Shown here: piece after piece, positions 33,435 to 41,126 of the stretch
Position numbering within the stretch: position 1 is the first letter of the stretch
Layout of the letters: every line of letters begins with the position of its first letter
DNA from: Bradyrhizobium diazoefficiens
GTDB taxonomy: Bacteria > Pseudomonadota > Alphaproteobacteria > Rhizobiales > Xanthobacteraceae
Direction of reading: 5' to 3'
NCBI RefSeq assembly: GCF_018131185.1
Contig: NZ_JAFCJE010000004.1
Coordinates: 841,188-905,187, forward strand
DNA length: 64,000 nt
Position numbers and translations under genes: made by a program
The notes under the pieces: generated by a model
Databases searched by the model: none
What the model was told of the DNA's origin: nothing
The model's input: only the letters and a program-made list of their open reading frames with translations

Positions 33435-33776
33435 ATGAATAGCCAGCGGCCCATAAGCTCTGACGACGAGCACCGGGTGCTCCCGTTCAGGCCGCGCACC
33501 TCCCCTTCTCCGACGGCCCACCGCGGCAGCGGCACCGTGCAGCCGTTACGCGTCAGGCCCGAACCGCTCGATCTGTCACGCTACGAGCAGCCCCGCGCCG
33601 GGCCGGACGACTTCCGCCATCGCATGCTCGCCAACATCGCAGCGCTGGCCTTCACGATCGCGCTGACTGCAATCGGAATTTGGCTGGCGGTCAGCATTGC
33701 CGACCTGCGCCGGACTCAGGATTGCGTGCTGATGGGCCGTCGCGACTGCGTCAAGATCACGACGCCACATATCTAG
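33435..33776 (+). CDS. Single-pass membrane hypothetical protein
   Basis: 113 residues: a long polar, proline/arginine-rich N-terminus (about 1-62), one membrane helix (NIAALAFTIALTAIGIWLAV, about 67-86) and a short C-terminal segment with two cysteines (TQDCVLMGRRDCVKI). Topology suggests a cytoplasmic N-terminus with a small periplasmic tail possibly closed by a disulfide. A GGAG is 13 bp before the ATG. No named family recognised. It lies 221 bp upstream of acpXL. Confidence 0.65.
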   Translation: MNSQRPISSDDEHRVLPFRPRTSPSPTAHRGSGTVQPLRVRPEPLDLSRYEQPRAGPDDFRHRMLANIAALAFTIALTAIGIWLAVSIADLRRTQDCVLMGRRDCVKITTPHI

Positions 33777-33997
33777 GCCCGATCTGCCGCACACCCCGGC
33801 GGGAAAGGGCTCCGACGGGCATCCCCAGCCTCGTCTCCTCGCCTGTCCGGCTCCATTGAACTCAGGGCGGCGCTCCGATATACGGGCTCTCGACCCGGCC
33901 AGAGGGGGGTTGAGGGCGTCATCAGGGGCGCGATGCCCACCCACCGTGCCACTCTGGATAATCTGACAAATATCCGCAATATATCAAAGGCTTAGTG

Positions 33998-34285
33998 ATG
34001 TCTTCCACATTCGATCAGGTCGCCACGATCATCGCTGAAACCTGCGACATCCCGCGCGACACGATCACGCCGGACAGCCATGCCATCGATGATCTCGGCA
34101 TCGACAGCCTCGATTTCCTGGACATCGCGTTCGCGATCGACAAGCAGTTCGGCATCAAGCTGCCGCTGGAAAAGTGGACCCAGGAGGTCAACGACGGCAA
34201 GGCGACCACGGAACAGTATTTCGTACTGAAGAACCTGTGCGCCCGCATCGACGAACTGGTTGCGGCCAAGGGCGCGAGCGCCTAA
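33998..34285 (+). CDS. acpXL: Acyl carrier protein AcpXL for very-long-chain fatty acid
   Basis: 95 residues. The phosphopantetheine site is DDLGIDSLDFLD (S37). The family-specific tail KLPLEKWTQEVNDGK and EQYFVLKNLCARIDEL distinguishes AcpXL from the housekeeping ACP. In rhizobia it carries the 27-hydroxyoctacosanoyl chain that LpxXL puts on lipid A. ATG 33998 is preferred to the overlapping GTG 33995 because of AAAGG at suitable spacing. First gene of a five-gene operon; the upstream 40 bp are unusually AT-rich (AATATATCAAAGG), probably the promoter. Confidence 0.95.
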   Translation: MSSTFDQVATIIAETCDIPRDTITPDSHAIDDLGIDSLDFLDIAFAIDKQFGIKLPLEKWTQEVNDGKATTEQYFVLKNLCARIDELVAAKGASA

Positions 34286-34295
34286 GGGCGCGGTC

Positions 34296-34766
34296 ATGCA
34301 ACTCGAATACTTCCACATGATCGATCGCATCGTCGACCTCAAGGTCGACGAGAAGACGATCGTCGTCGAGGCCCAGGTCCCGCAGAAGAGCACCATCTTC
34401 GAGGGGCACTTCCCAGGCTACCCCTTGATGCCCGGCGTGCTCCTGATCGAATCGATGGCGCAGGCCTCGGGCTGGCTTCAGCTCGGCGTGTTCAAGTTCG
34501 AGCGCATGCCGATCCTAGCCGCCGTCAAGGAGGCCAAGGTGCGCGGTTCGGTTTTGCCCGGCGAACTCATGAGCATCGAGGCGAGCCTCACGCATGAAGG
34601 TTCGGGCTATGCCATGACCGAAGCCAAGATCAGGGTCGGCGGCAAGCTGCGCGCCAACTCGGCGCTGACCTTCACGCTGATTCCTTTCCCCAATGCGGAT
34701 ATGCGCGGATACATGGCGAAAGTCGCCGAGCGCGTCGGCTTTCCGCAACAGGCCGTATCGCCATGA
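34296..34766 (+). CDS. fabZXL: 3-hydroxyacyl-ACP dehydratase (FabZ-like, VLCFA operon)
   Basis: 156 residues, hotdog fold. The catalytic segment EGHFPGYPLMPGVLLIESMAQASG contains the His of GHFPG and the Glu of LLIESMAQ required by FabZ dehydratases. In the acpXL cluster it should dehydrate 3-hydroxyacyl-AcpXL during elongation to C28. ATG 34296 lies 10 bp after the acpXL stop, and its own stop overlaps the next start by 4 bp. The C-terminal extension (RGYMAKVAERVGFPQQAVSP) is beyond the usual FabZ end. Confidence 0.9.
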   Translation: MQLEYFHMIDRIVDLKVDEKTIVVEAQVPQKSTIFEGHFPGYPLMPGVLLIESMAQASGWLQLGVFKFERMPILAAVKEAKVRGSVLPGELMSIEASLTHEGSGYAMTEAKIRVGGKLRANSALTFTLIPFPNADMRGYMAKVAERVGFPQQAVSP

Positions 34767-35968
34767 CTGACACTGCTTCGAAGCCTGGCCAGACCGAAGT
34801 CTGGATCACCGGCATTGGACTCGCCACCTCGCTCGGCGAGGGCCTGGACGCCAACTGGGCCGCGCTTCAGGACAAGCGCATCAATGTCGACGAGAAGGGT
34901 TTTGCCCCCTACATCGTGCATCCCCTGATGCCGGTCAGCTTCGACAGCCAGATTCCGAAGAAGGGCGACCAGCGCCAGATGGAAGCCTGGCAGCGCATCG
35001 GCACCTATGCGGCGGGCCTGGCGCTCGATTCCGCCGGGATCAAGGGCAACAAGGACATCCTGTCGAAGATCGACATGGTGGTGGCCGCCGGCGGCGGCGA
35101 ACGTGATCTCAACGTCGACACCGGCGTGCTCACGGCCGAAGCCAAGGGAGCGAATGCACCCGGCTTCCTCAACGAACGGCTGATGAGCGATCTGCGCCCC
35201 ACCTTGTTCCTGGCACAGCTCTCCAACCTGCTCGCAGGCAACATCGCCATCGTGCATGGTCTTGGCGGCACCTCGCGCACCTTCATGGGCGAAGAGGTTG
35301 CCGGCGCCGATGCGGCCCGTATCGCGCTGGCGCGCATCGCCTCGGGCGAGAGCGACATCGCGCTGGTCGGCGGCTCGCACAATGGCGAGCGCAAGGACCT
35401 GCTCGTCCTCTACGAATTCGGCGATTTCAACCTGAAGAACAAATTCGCCCCCGTGTGGGCCCGCAAGGACAATCCCGGCTTCGCACTCGGCTCGGCCGGC
35501 GCGTTCCTGGTGCTGGAATCGCGAGCACACGCGGAAGCGCGCGGTGCAAAGCCGTATGCGAAGCTGTCGAGCGTCGTCGCCGATCTCGCCCGGCGCAAGC
35601 AGGGTGGCGACATGACCGCGACGCTGGAGAAGCTTTGGGCAAAACTGCCGAAGCGCGAGGGCAAGGGCGCGATCATATCGGGCGCGACCGGTGCGGAGCC
35701 GGCCACGAGCGAGGAGCGCAGTTTCCTGAAGAGTCATGCGGATCTCCCGGTGCGCTCGACCGGCACGATGTTCGGTCACACCATGGAGACGCAATTCCCG
35801 CTCGGCATCGCGCTCGCCGCGCTGTCGATTTCGCGCGGTGCGCTGTTCCCGCCGAACGATTCCACGGGCACCGAGATTGAAATGCAGGGAGCGCCCACCC
35901 AGATTGTGGTGGTGGGGGCCGGACACTGGCGCGGCGAAGGCATGGCGCTGGTCGAGGCAGTTGGCTAG
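34763..35968 (+). CDS. fabF2XL: Ketosynthase-like protein lacking the nucleophile (chain-length-factor-like)
   Basis: 401 residues with a thiolase/KAS fold (WITGIGLATSLGEGLDANW, ADAARIALARIASGESDIALVGGSH, GFALGSAGAFLVLES, STGTMFGHTMETQFPLG). Where FabF has the active Cys (TAC[AG]SG) this protein reads GGTSRTFMGE at 168-177, and the first catalytic His (HGT) is replaced in SGATGAEPATSEE. Only the GH of MFGHTM remains. It therefore cannot condense on its own and probably pairs with the active partner encoded next, as KS-beta subunits do in polyketide synthases (inference). Overlaps fabZXL by ATGA. Confidence 0.88.
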   Translation: MTDTASKPGQTEVWITGIGLATSLGEGLDANWAALQDKRINVDEKGFAPYIVHPLMPVSFDSQIPKKGDQRQMEAWQRIGTYAAGLALDSAGIKGNKDILSKIDMVVAAGGGERDLNVDTGVLTAEAKGANAPGFLNERLMSDLRPTLFLAQLSNLLAGNIAIVHGLGGTSRTFMGEEVAGADAARIALARIASGESDIALVGGSHNGERKDLLVLYEFGDFNLKNKFAPVWARKDNPGFALGSAGAFLVLESRAHAEARGAKPYAKLSSVVADLARRKQGGDMTATLEKLWAKLPKREGKGAIISGATGAEPATSEERSFLKSHADLPVRSTGTMFGHTMETQFPLGIALAALSISRGALFPPNDSTGTEIEMQGAPTQIVVVGAGHWRGEGMALVEAVG

Positions 35969-35986
35969 CTCACCCGGGGGATCGAC

Positions 35987-37264
35987 ATGACTGCACCACG
36001 CGACAAACTCGGGCGGCCCGTCGTCGTCGTCACCGGCATGGGCATCATGACCTCGCTCGGTGCCGGCAAGGCCGACAATTGGGCCAAACTCGTCGCCGGC
36101 GAATCCGGCATCCGCACCATCACGCGCTTTCCGGTCGACGGCCTGAAGACCACGATGGCCGGCACTGTCGATTTCGTCAGCGTCGATCCGTTCTCCTCGA
36201 CTGGCCTGTCCGAGCGGATGGCCGAGCTGGTGACGGAGGAAGCACTCGCGCAAGCCGGCATCGGTGCCAAGGCCGACTTCCCGGGCCCGCTGTTCCTTGC
36301 GGTTGCGCCGGTCGAGGTGGAATGGCCGCAGCGACGCGAACTCGGCCGCGCCGTCGGTGCGCTCGACTTCAACTATGACGATCTGCTGCGCATCTCCGGC
36401 GGCGGCAAGTACAGCGCCTATCATCACCGCTTCATGTTCGGCTCGGTGGCCGCGCACCTCGCCGAGACTTTCGGCACCAAGGGCTCGCCGATCTCGCTGT
36501 CGACGGCCTGCGCCTCGGGCGCGACCTCGATCCAGCTCGGCGTCGAGGCGATCCGCCGCGGCGAGACCGATGCCGCCCTCTGCGTCGCGACCGACGGCAC
36601 CGTGAATCCGGAAGCGCTGGTGCGCTTCTCGCTACTCTCGGCGCTGTCGACCCAGAACGATCCGCCGCAGGCGGCCTCCCGCCCCTTCTCCAAGAACCGC
36701 GACGGCTTCGTCATGGCCGAAGGCGCCGGCGCCCTCGTGCTGGAGAGCTATGAGGCCGCTGTCGCGCGCGGCGCAAAGATCCTCGGCGTGATCGCGGGCT
36801 GCGGCGAGCTGACCGATTCCTTCCATCGCACCCGCTCCTCGCCCGACGGCAAGCCGATCATCGGCTGCATGAACAAGACGCTGGCCGATGCCGGCATGAC
36901 GCCGGACCAGATCGACCACATCAACGCGCACGGCACCGCGACGCCCGAGAACGACAAGATGGAGTTCAACACGACCTCGGCCGTGTTCGGCGAGCTCGCG
37001 CAGAAAATTCCGGTCACGTCCAACAAGTCGATGGTCGGCCACACCATCTCGGCGGCCGGTGCGGTCGAGGCGATCTTCTCGCTGCTCACGCTCGAGCATC
37101 AGCGCATCCCGCCGACGATCAATTACGAGACCCCGGATCCCACGATCCTGTTCAACGTGGTCGGCAACACCGCGCGCGACGCCCGCGTCACCGCCGTCAT
37201 GTCGAACTCGTTCGGCTTCGGCGGCCAGAACGCCTCGCTGATCCTGACGCGCGAACCAGCCTGA
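35987..37264 (+). CDS. fabF1XL: Beta-ketoacyl-ACP synthase (FabF-like, active)
   Basis: 425 residues with an intact Cys-His-His triad: C175 in STACASGAT, HGT in HINAHGTATPENDKME, and GH in NKSMVGHTISAAGAVEAIF. The N-terminal VVVTGMGIMTSLG and C-terminal NSFGFGGQNASLIL are classic KAS II. It elongates acyl chains on AcpXL, presumably as a heterodimer with the inactive paralogue upstream (18 bp gap). lpxXL follows 8 bp later; the alcohol dehydrogenase gene (adhXL) that I recall at this place in Rhizobium is absent. Confidence 0.93.
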   Translation: MTAPRDKLGRPVVVVTGMGIMTSLGAGKADNWAKLVAGESGIRTITRFPVDGLKTTMAGTVDFVSVDPFSSTGLSERMAELVTEEALAQAGIGAKADFPGPLFLAVAPVEVEWPQRRELGRAVGALDFNYDDLLRISGGGKYSAYHHRFMFGSVAAHLAETFGTKGSPISLSTACASGATSIQLGVEAIRRGETDAALCVATDGTVNPEALVRFSLLSALSTQNDPPQAASRPFSKNRDGFVMAEGAGALVLESYEAAVARGAKILGVIAGCGELTDSFHRTRSSPDGKPIIGCMNKTLADAGMTPDQIDHINAHGTATPENDKMEFNTTSAVFGELAQKIPVTSNKSMVGHTISAAGAVEAIFSLLTLEHQRIPPTINYETPDPTILFNVVGNTARDARVTAVMSNSFGFGGQNASLILTREPA

Positions 37265-37272
37265 CCGGACGC

Positions 37273-38205
37273 ATGGCGCTGATTCCCATCAGCACGAAGA
37301 TTCGCGCGCGGAATGCAGCCAAGTCGGTCAGCGGAGGCCTGATCGGCGCCGCCACCGTCGGCATGCTGCGCACCACGCGCTATTTCGATCCGGTCAAGAC
37401 CTCGGACTTTTTCGCGCGCGTCACCAAGACGATCGGCCCGCGCCTGCGCGAGCACCGCATCGGCCGCGCCAATCTCACCGCCGCCTTTCCCGAGAAGTCG
37501 CCGGAGGAGATCGAACAGATCCTGATGGGCGTGTGGGACAATCTCGGCCGCGTCGGCGCCGAGTTCGCCCACATGGACCAAGTCTGGGATTATGACCGCG
37601 AGCATCCGGAGAAGAGCCGGATCGAATTGCCCGCGCGCAGCATCGAGCTGTTCGACAAGATCCGCGACGATGGCAAGCCGGCGCTGATCTTCGCCGCGCA
37701 CCTGGCCAATTGGGAATTGCCGGCGCTCGCGGCGGTCGCTCATGGCCTCGACGCCGCGATCCTCTACCGCCGGCCGAACATCGCCTCGGCCGACCGCATC
37801 ATCCAGGAGATGCGCCAGATCAATATGGGCACGCTGATCCCCGCGGGCCGCGATGCGCCGCTGCGGCTCGCGCAGGCGCTGAAGGACGGCAAGCACGTCG
37901 CCATGCTGATCGACCAGTACCTGACCGGTGGCGTCGAGGTCACCTTCTTCGGCCGCAAGACCCGCGCCAATCCGATGCTGGCGCGCCTCTTGCGCCAAAT
38001 CGAATGCCCGATCCACGGCGCCCGCGTCATCCGCCTGCCCGGCGGCCGCTTTCGCGGCGAGCTCACGGAAGAGATCCAGCCGGTGCGCGATGCCGACGGC
38101 AAGATCGACATCCAGGGCACGACCCAGGCGATCACGAGCGTGGTGGAAAGCTGGGTGCGCGAGCATCCCGAGCAGTGGCTGTGGCTGCATCGCAGGTGGC
38201 GGTAG
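37273..38205 (+). CDS. lpxXL: Lipid A C28 secondary acyltransferase
   Basis: 310 residues of the LpxL/HtrB acyltransferase family: catalytic H-x4-E in AAHLANWELPA (H143, E148), AILYRRPNIASADRII, and LIDQYLTGGVEVTFFGRKTRANPMLARLLRQ. An amphipathic/hydrophobic N-terminus anchors it to the inner membrane. It transfers the very long acyl chain from AcpXL to lipid A. Last gene of the operon; a palindromic repeat that could terminate transcription begins 8 bp after the stop, facing the convergent potF-like gene. Confidence 0.93.
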   Translation: MALIPISTKIRARNAAKSVSGGLIGAATVGMLRTTRYFDPVKTSDFFARVTKTIGPRLREHRIGRANLTAAFPEKSPEEIEQILMGVWDNLGRVGAEFAHMDQVWDYDREHPEKSRIELPARSIELFDKIRDDGKPALIFAAHLANWELPALAAVAHGLDAAILYRRPNIASADRIIQEMRQINMGTLIPAGRDAPLRLAQALKDGKHVAMLIDQYLTGGVEVTFFGRKTRANPMLARLLRQIECPIHGARVIRLPGGRFRGELTEEIQPVRDADGKIDIQGTTQAITSVVESWVREHPEQWLWLHRRWR

Positions 38206-38212
38206 GCGCGCT

Positions 38213-38274
38213 GTCATTGCGAGGAGCCCGCGACGAGATCGCGAAGCGAGTTTGCGCAGGCTCCTCGCAATGAC
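38213..38274. repeat. Bradyrhizobium-type palindromic repeat
   Basis: Perfect 16-bp arms, GTCATTGCGAGGAGCC (38,213-38,228) and its complement (38,259-38,274), around 30 bp. Sits exactly between convergent lpxXL and the potF-like gene, so probably a two-way terminator. Confidence 0.85.
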
Positions 38275-38285
38275 GCGTGCTGCCT

Positions 38286-39395
38286 CTATCGCCCCGTCTT
38301 CACCTTCGTCCACAACCGGTTGATCACCCGCTGCGTGGCCGGCTCGCGCGCCGTGATGACGAACAGTTTTGCGAGCGTCGCCTCGTCCGGATAGATGTTC
38401 TTGTCGTTCAGGATCTTCGGATCGACCAGATTCTGGCTGGCGAGGTTGCCGCTCGCGTAGGACAGGAAGTCGGAATTCTTGGCGGCAACGTCCGGACGGT
38501 AGAGATAATTGATCAGCTCGTAGGCTTCCTTGACGTTCTTGGCATCCGTGGGGATCGCGAGATTGTCGAAGAACATCTGCGCGCCCTCTTTCGGGATCGC
38601 GTAGCCGATCTCGATGCCACCTTTGGCCTCCGCCGCACGGGCGCGGGCCTGCATGATGTCGCCGGACCAGCCGACCACGAAGCAGATCTCGCCGGTGGCG
38701 AGCGCGCTGAGATATTCGGAGGAGTGAAACTTGCGCACGGACGGGCGAACTTTTGCGACGGCCTCGGCGGCCTTCTCGAGATCGCCCTGCCTGGTCGAGT
38801 TCGGATCGAGCCCGAGATAGTTCAGCGCCGCCGGGAAGATGTCGTCGGCGGAGTCGAGCATGTGCACGCCGCAGTCTTTGAACTTGGCGAGATTCTCCGG
38901 CTTGAAGACGATGTCCCAGCTGTCGATCTTGGCGTCCGGCCCGAGGATCTGCTTCACCTTGGCGACGTTGTAGCCGATGCCCGTCGTGCCCCACATGTAG
39001 TTGGCGGCGTAGAGATTGCCGGGGTCGTAGGTCGCAAGGTTCTTCGTCACCATCGGCCAGGCATTGGCGAGGTTCGGCAGCTTCGACTTGTCGAGCTTCT
39101 GGAAGATGTTGGCCTTGATCTGGCGCTGCAGGAAATAGGCCGTGGGCACCACGACGTCATAGCCGGACTTGCCGGCCATCAGGCGCGTCTCCAGCGTCTC
39201 GTTGGCGTCGAAGGTGTCGTAGACGACCCTGATGCCGGTCTCCTTGGTGAAGGCATCGAGGACGTCGGGCGCCATGTAGTTGGACCAGTTGTAGAAGTTG
39301 ACGACGCGCTCCTCGGCGGTCGCTGACGCGGTCCAGAATGTCAGCACTGCGGCGGCGAGACCAAGGCGGAATCCCGAGCGGCCGATCGTCGTCAT
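38286..39395 (-). CDS. potF: Polyamine ABC transporter periplasmic binding protein
   Basis: 369 residues, signal peptide (MTTIGRSGFRLGLAAAVLTFW, cleavage after TASATA) then VVNFYNWSNYMAPDVLDAFTKETGIRVVYDTFDANETLETRLMAG, the PotF/PotD family start. Later segments MWGTTGIGYNVAKV and IPKEGAQMFFDNLAIPTDAKN fit putrescine-type binding proteins. No ATPase or permease genes are adjacent. It starts 6 bp after the aminotransferase stop, so the two are co-transcribed; the substrate might be an amine or amino acid transaminated by that enzyme (inference). Confidence 0.92.
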   Translation of the reverse strand: MTTIGRSGFRLGLAAAVLTFWTASATAEERVVNFYNWSNYMAPDVLDAFTKETGIRVVYDTFDANETLETRLMAGKSGYDVVVPTAYFLQRQIKANIFQKLDKSKLPNLANAWPMVTKNLATYDPGNLYAANYMWGTTGIGYNVAKVKQILGPDAKIDSWDIVFKPENLAKFKDCGVHMLDSADDIFPAALNYLGLDPNSTRQGDLEKAAEAVAKVRPSVRKFHSSEYLSALATGEICFVVGWSGDIMQARARAAEAKGGIEIGYAIPKEGAQMFFDNLAIPTDAKNVKEAYELINYLYRPDVAAKNSDFLSYASGNLASQNLVDPKILNDKNIYPDEATLAKLFVITAREPATQRVINRLWTKVKTGR

Positions 39396-39401
39396 CTCTC
39401 T

Positions 39402-40580
39402 CTACCTCTTACGTCCGCGCACCGCGTCCGACAGCCGTTCCAGCGCGGTGTCGAGCGTCTCGTCCTTCTTGGCGAAGCAGAAACGCACCACTGACGTCAC
39501 CGGGTCCTGCTCGTAGAAGGCCGAGACCGGGATCGCGGCGACCTTATAGTCCTTCACGATCCGCCAGCAGAACTCGGTGTCACTCTCGTTGAGCCCGAGC
39601 GGCGACAGGTCGACGGTGAGGAAGTAGGTGCCTTGCGACTTCAATACGGGGAAGCCGAGGCTCTCCAATCCCCTGGTCAGGCGGTCCCTGCTCCTGCTCA
39701 GATCCTTGCGCATCGACAGGAAATACTCGTCCGACTTGCCGAGGCCGTAGGCGACGGCGGCCTGCAGGTTCGGCGCGGTGGTGAAGGTCAGGAACTGGTG
39801 CACCTTGGCAGCCACCCGCAGCAACGGCGGCGCCGCGCAGACGAAGCCGATCTTCCACCCGGTCAGCGAGAAGATCTTGCCTGCCGAGCCGACCTTGATG
39901 GTGCGATCGCGCATCCCCGGGATGGTGATCAGCGGGATGTGCTTGTGCTCGTCGAAGGTGACGTGCTCCCACACCTCGTCGCAGATCGCGATGACGTCGA
40001 ACTCCTGGCAATAGCGCGCCAGCAGCTCGAGATCCTCGCGCGGATAGACCACCGCGGACGGATTCAAGGGATTGTTGAACAGCACCGCCTTGGTCTTTGA
40101 GTTGAAGACGCTTTTCAGCATGTCCTCATTCAGCCGCCAGTGCGGCGGCTCGAGCCGGACGAGGCGCGGAATGCCGCCGGCCTGGCGGATGATCGGCAGG
40201 TAGGAATCATAGACCGGCTGGAAGCAGACCACTTCGTCGCCGGGCTGGACCACCGCGAGGATGGCCGAGGTCAGCGCCTCGGTGCCGCCGGAGGTGACCA
40301 TCACCTCGCTCATCGGGTCGAGCTTGAGGCCGTGCCAATGGCCGTAATGGGTCGCGATCGCCTGGCGCAGCTCTGGCAGGCCCATCATCGAGGGGTACTG
40401 GTTATAGCCGTTGAGCGAGGCGTCGGCCGCGGCGCGGCGGATGTCCTCGGGGCCGGGATCGTCAGGAAAACCCTGGCCGAGATTGATGGCGGCATTGTCG
40501 CGCGCGGCCTGCGACATCGCCTCGAAGATGGTGACCGGAAGGTCGGCAAAGACCTTGTTCAGGGAAGCGCTCTTGGACAT
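39402..40580 (-). CDS. Class I/II aminotransferase (methionine/kynurenine type)
   Basis: 392 residues of fold-type I PLP enzymes: NLGQGFPDDPGPEDIRRAA and GYNQYPSMMGLPELRQAIA, VTSGGTEALTSAI, NNPLNPSAVVY, CDEVWEHVTFD, and the PLP lysine in VGSAGKIFSLTGWKIGF. The sequence style is that of YbdL/kynurenine aminotransferases rather than aspartate aminotransferase. Substrate not determinable. Flanked by a rhodanese gene (8 bp upstream) and potF (6 bp downstream) on the same strand. Confidence 0.92.
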   Translation of the reverse strand: MSKSASLNKVFADLPVTIFEAMSQAARDNAAINLGQGFPDDPGPEDIRRAAADASLNGYNQYPSMMGLPELRQAIATHYGHWHGLKLDPMSEVMVTSGGTEALTSAILAVVQPGDEVVCFQPVYDSYLPIIRQAGGIPRLVRLEPPHWRLNEDMLKSVFNSKTKAVLFNNPLNPSAVVYPREDLELLARYCQEFDVIAICDEVWEHVTFDEHKHIPLITIPGMRDRTIKVGSAGKIFSLTGWKIGFVCAAPPLLRVAAKVHQFLTFTTAPNLQAAVAYGLGKSDEYFLSMRKDLSRSRDRLTRGLESLGFPVLKSQGTYFLTVDLSPLGLNESDTEFCWRIVKDYKVAAIPVSAFYEQDPVTSVVRFCFAKKDETLDTALERLSDAVRGRKR

Positions 40581-40588
40581 CGGGCCGA

Positions 40589-40915
40589 TCAGCCGCCGAC
40601 CTTGCTGGGAAGACCCGCCGCCTTCCAGCCCAGCATGCCGCCCGCGAGGTGCTTGTCGTAAGGCAGGCCCGCCGCCTGCGCCGCCAGCGAGGCCGTCACC
40701 GAGCGCTTGCCCGATCGGCAGGCGAACACGACCTCCTTGCCTTGGGGATCGGGAATCGCCTTGGGGTCGAAGGTCGAGAGCGGCACCACCACACCGTAAG
40801 GATAGGCTTCGGCGTCGACCTCGTTCGGCTCGCGGACATCGACCAGCAGATAGCGCCCTTCCGCGACCCCCTTGGAGACTTCGTCCGGGGTCAGATCCTG
40901 TACCTGGTTTGCCAC
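40589..40915 (-). CDS. Rhodanese-domain sulfurtransferase
   Basis: 108 residues: a single rhodanese domain with LLVDVREPNEVDAEAYPYG and the active-site loop FACRSGKRS (nucleophilic Cys), ending GGMLGWKAAGLP. Start taken as GTG 40915 because GGAGG stands 5 bp upstream and the domain begins there; an ATG at 40954 would add 13 residues. First gene of the rhodanese-aminotransferase-potF operon. Single-domain rhodaneses carry persulfide sulfur to varied acceptors; the partner here is unknown. Confidence 0.88.
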   Translation of the reverse strand: MANQVQDLTPDEVSKGVAEGRYLLVDVREPNEVDAEAYPYGVVVPLSTFDPKAIPDPQGKEVVFACRSGKRSVTASLAAQAAGLPYDKHLAGGMLGWKAAGLPSKVGG

Positions 40916-41126
40916 ATCATCCTCCAACGTCGCGCCTGTCGACCGGGCTGCCACGGCCGGCGGGCAACCTCGCCTCTCAGGCGTCGAAAATCAAGCGCTA
41001 CAAAGGCTTGAGCTGCCTTGCGCAAGTTAAAGCTAAATCGCAGCGGCTTGAAGTGGGGCTTTCAGGATGCCTGAAAAACCTGACCCAGCTCTCAACGCGC
41101 ATTCGGTGTCATTCCCCGCGGTGGAG

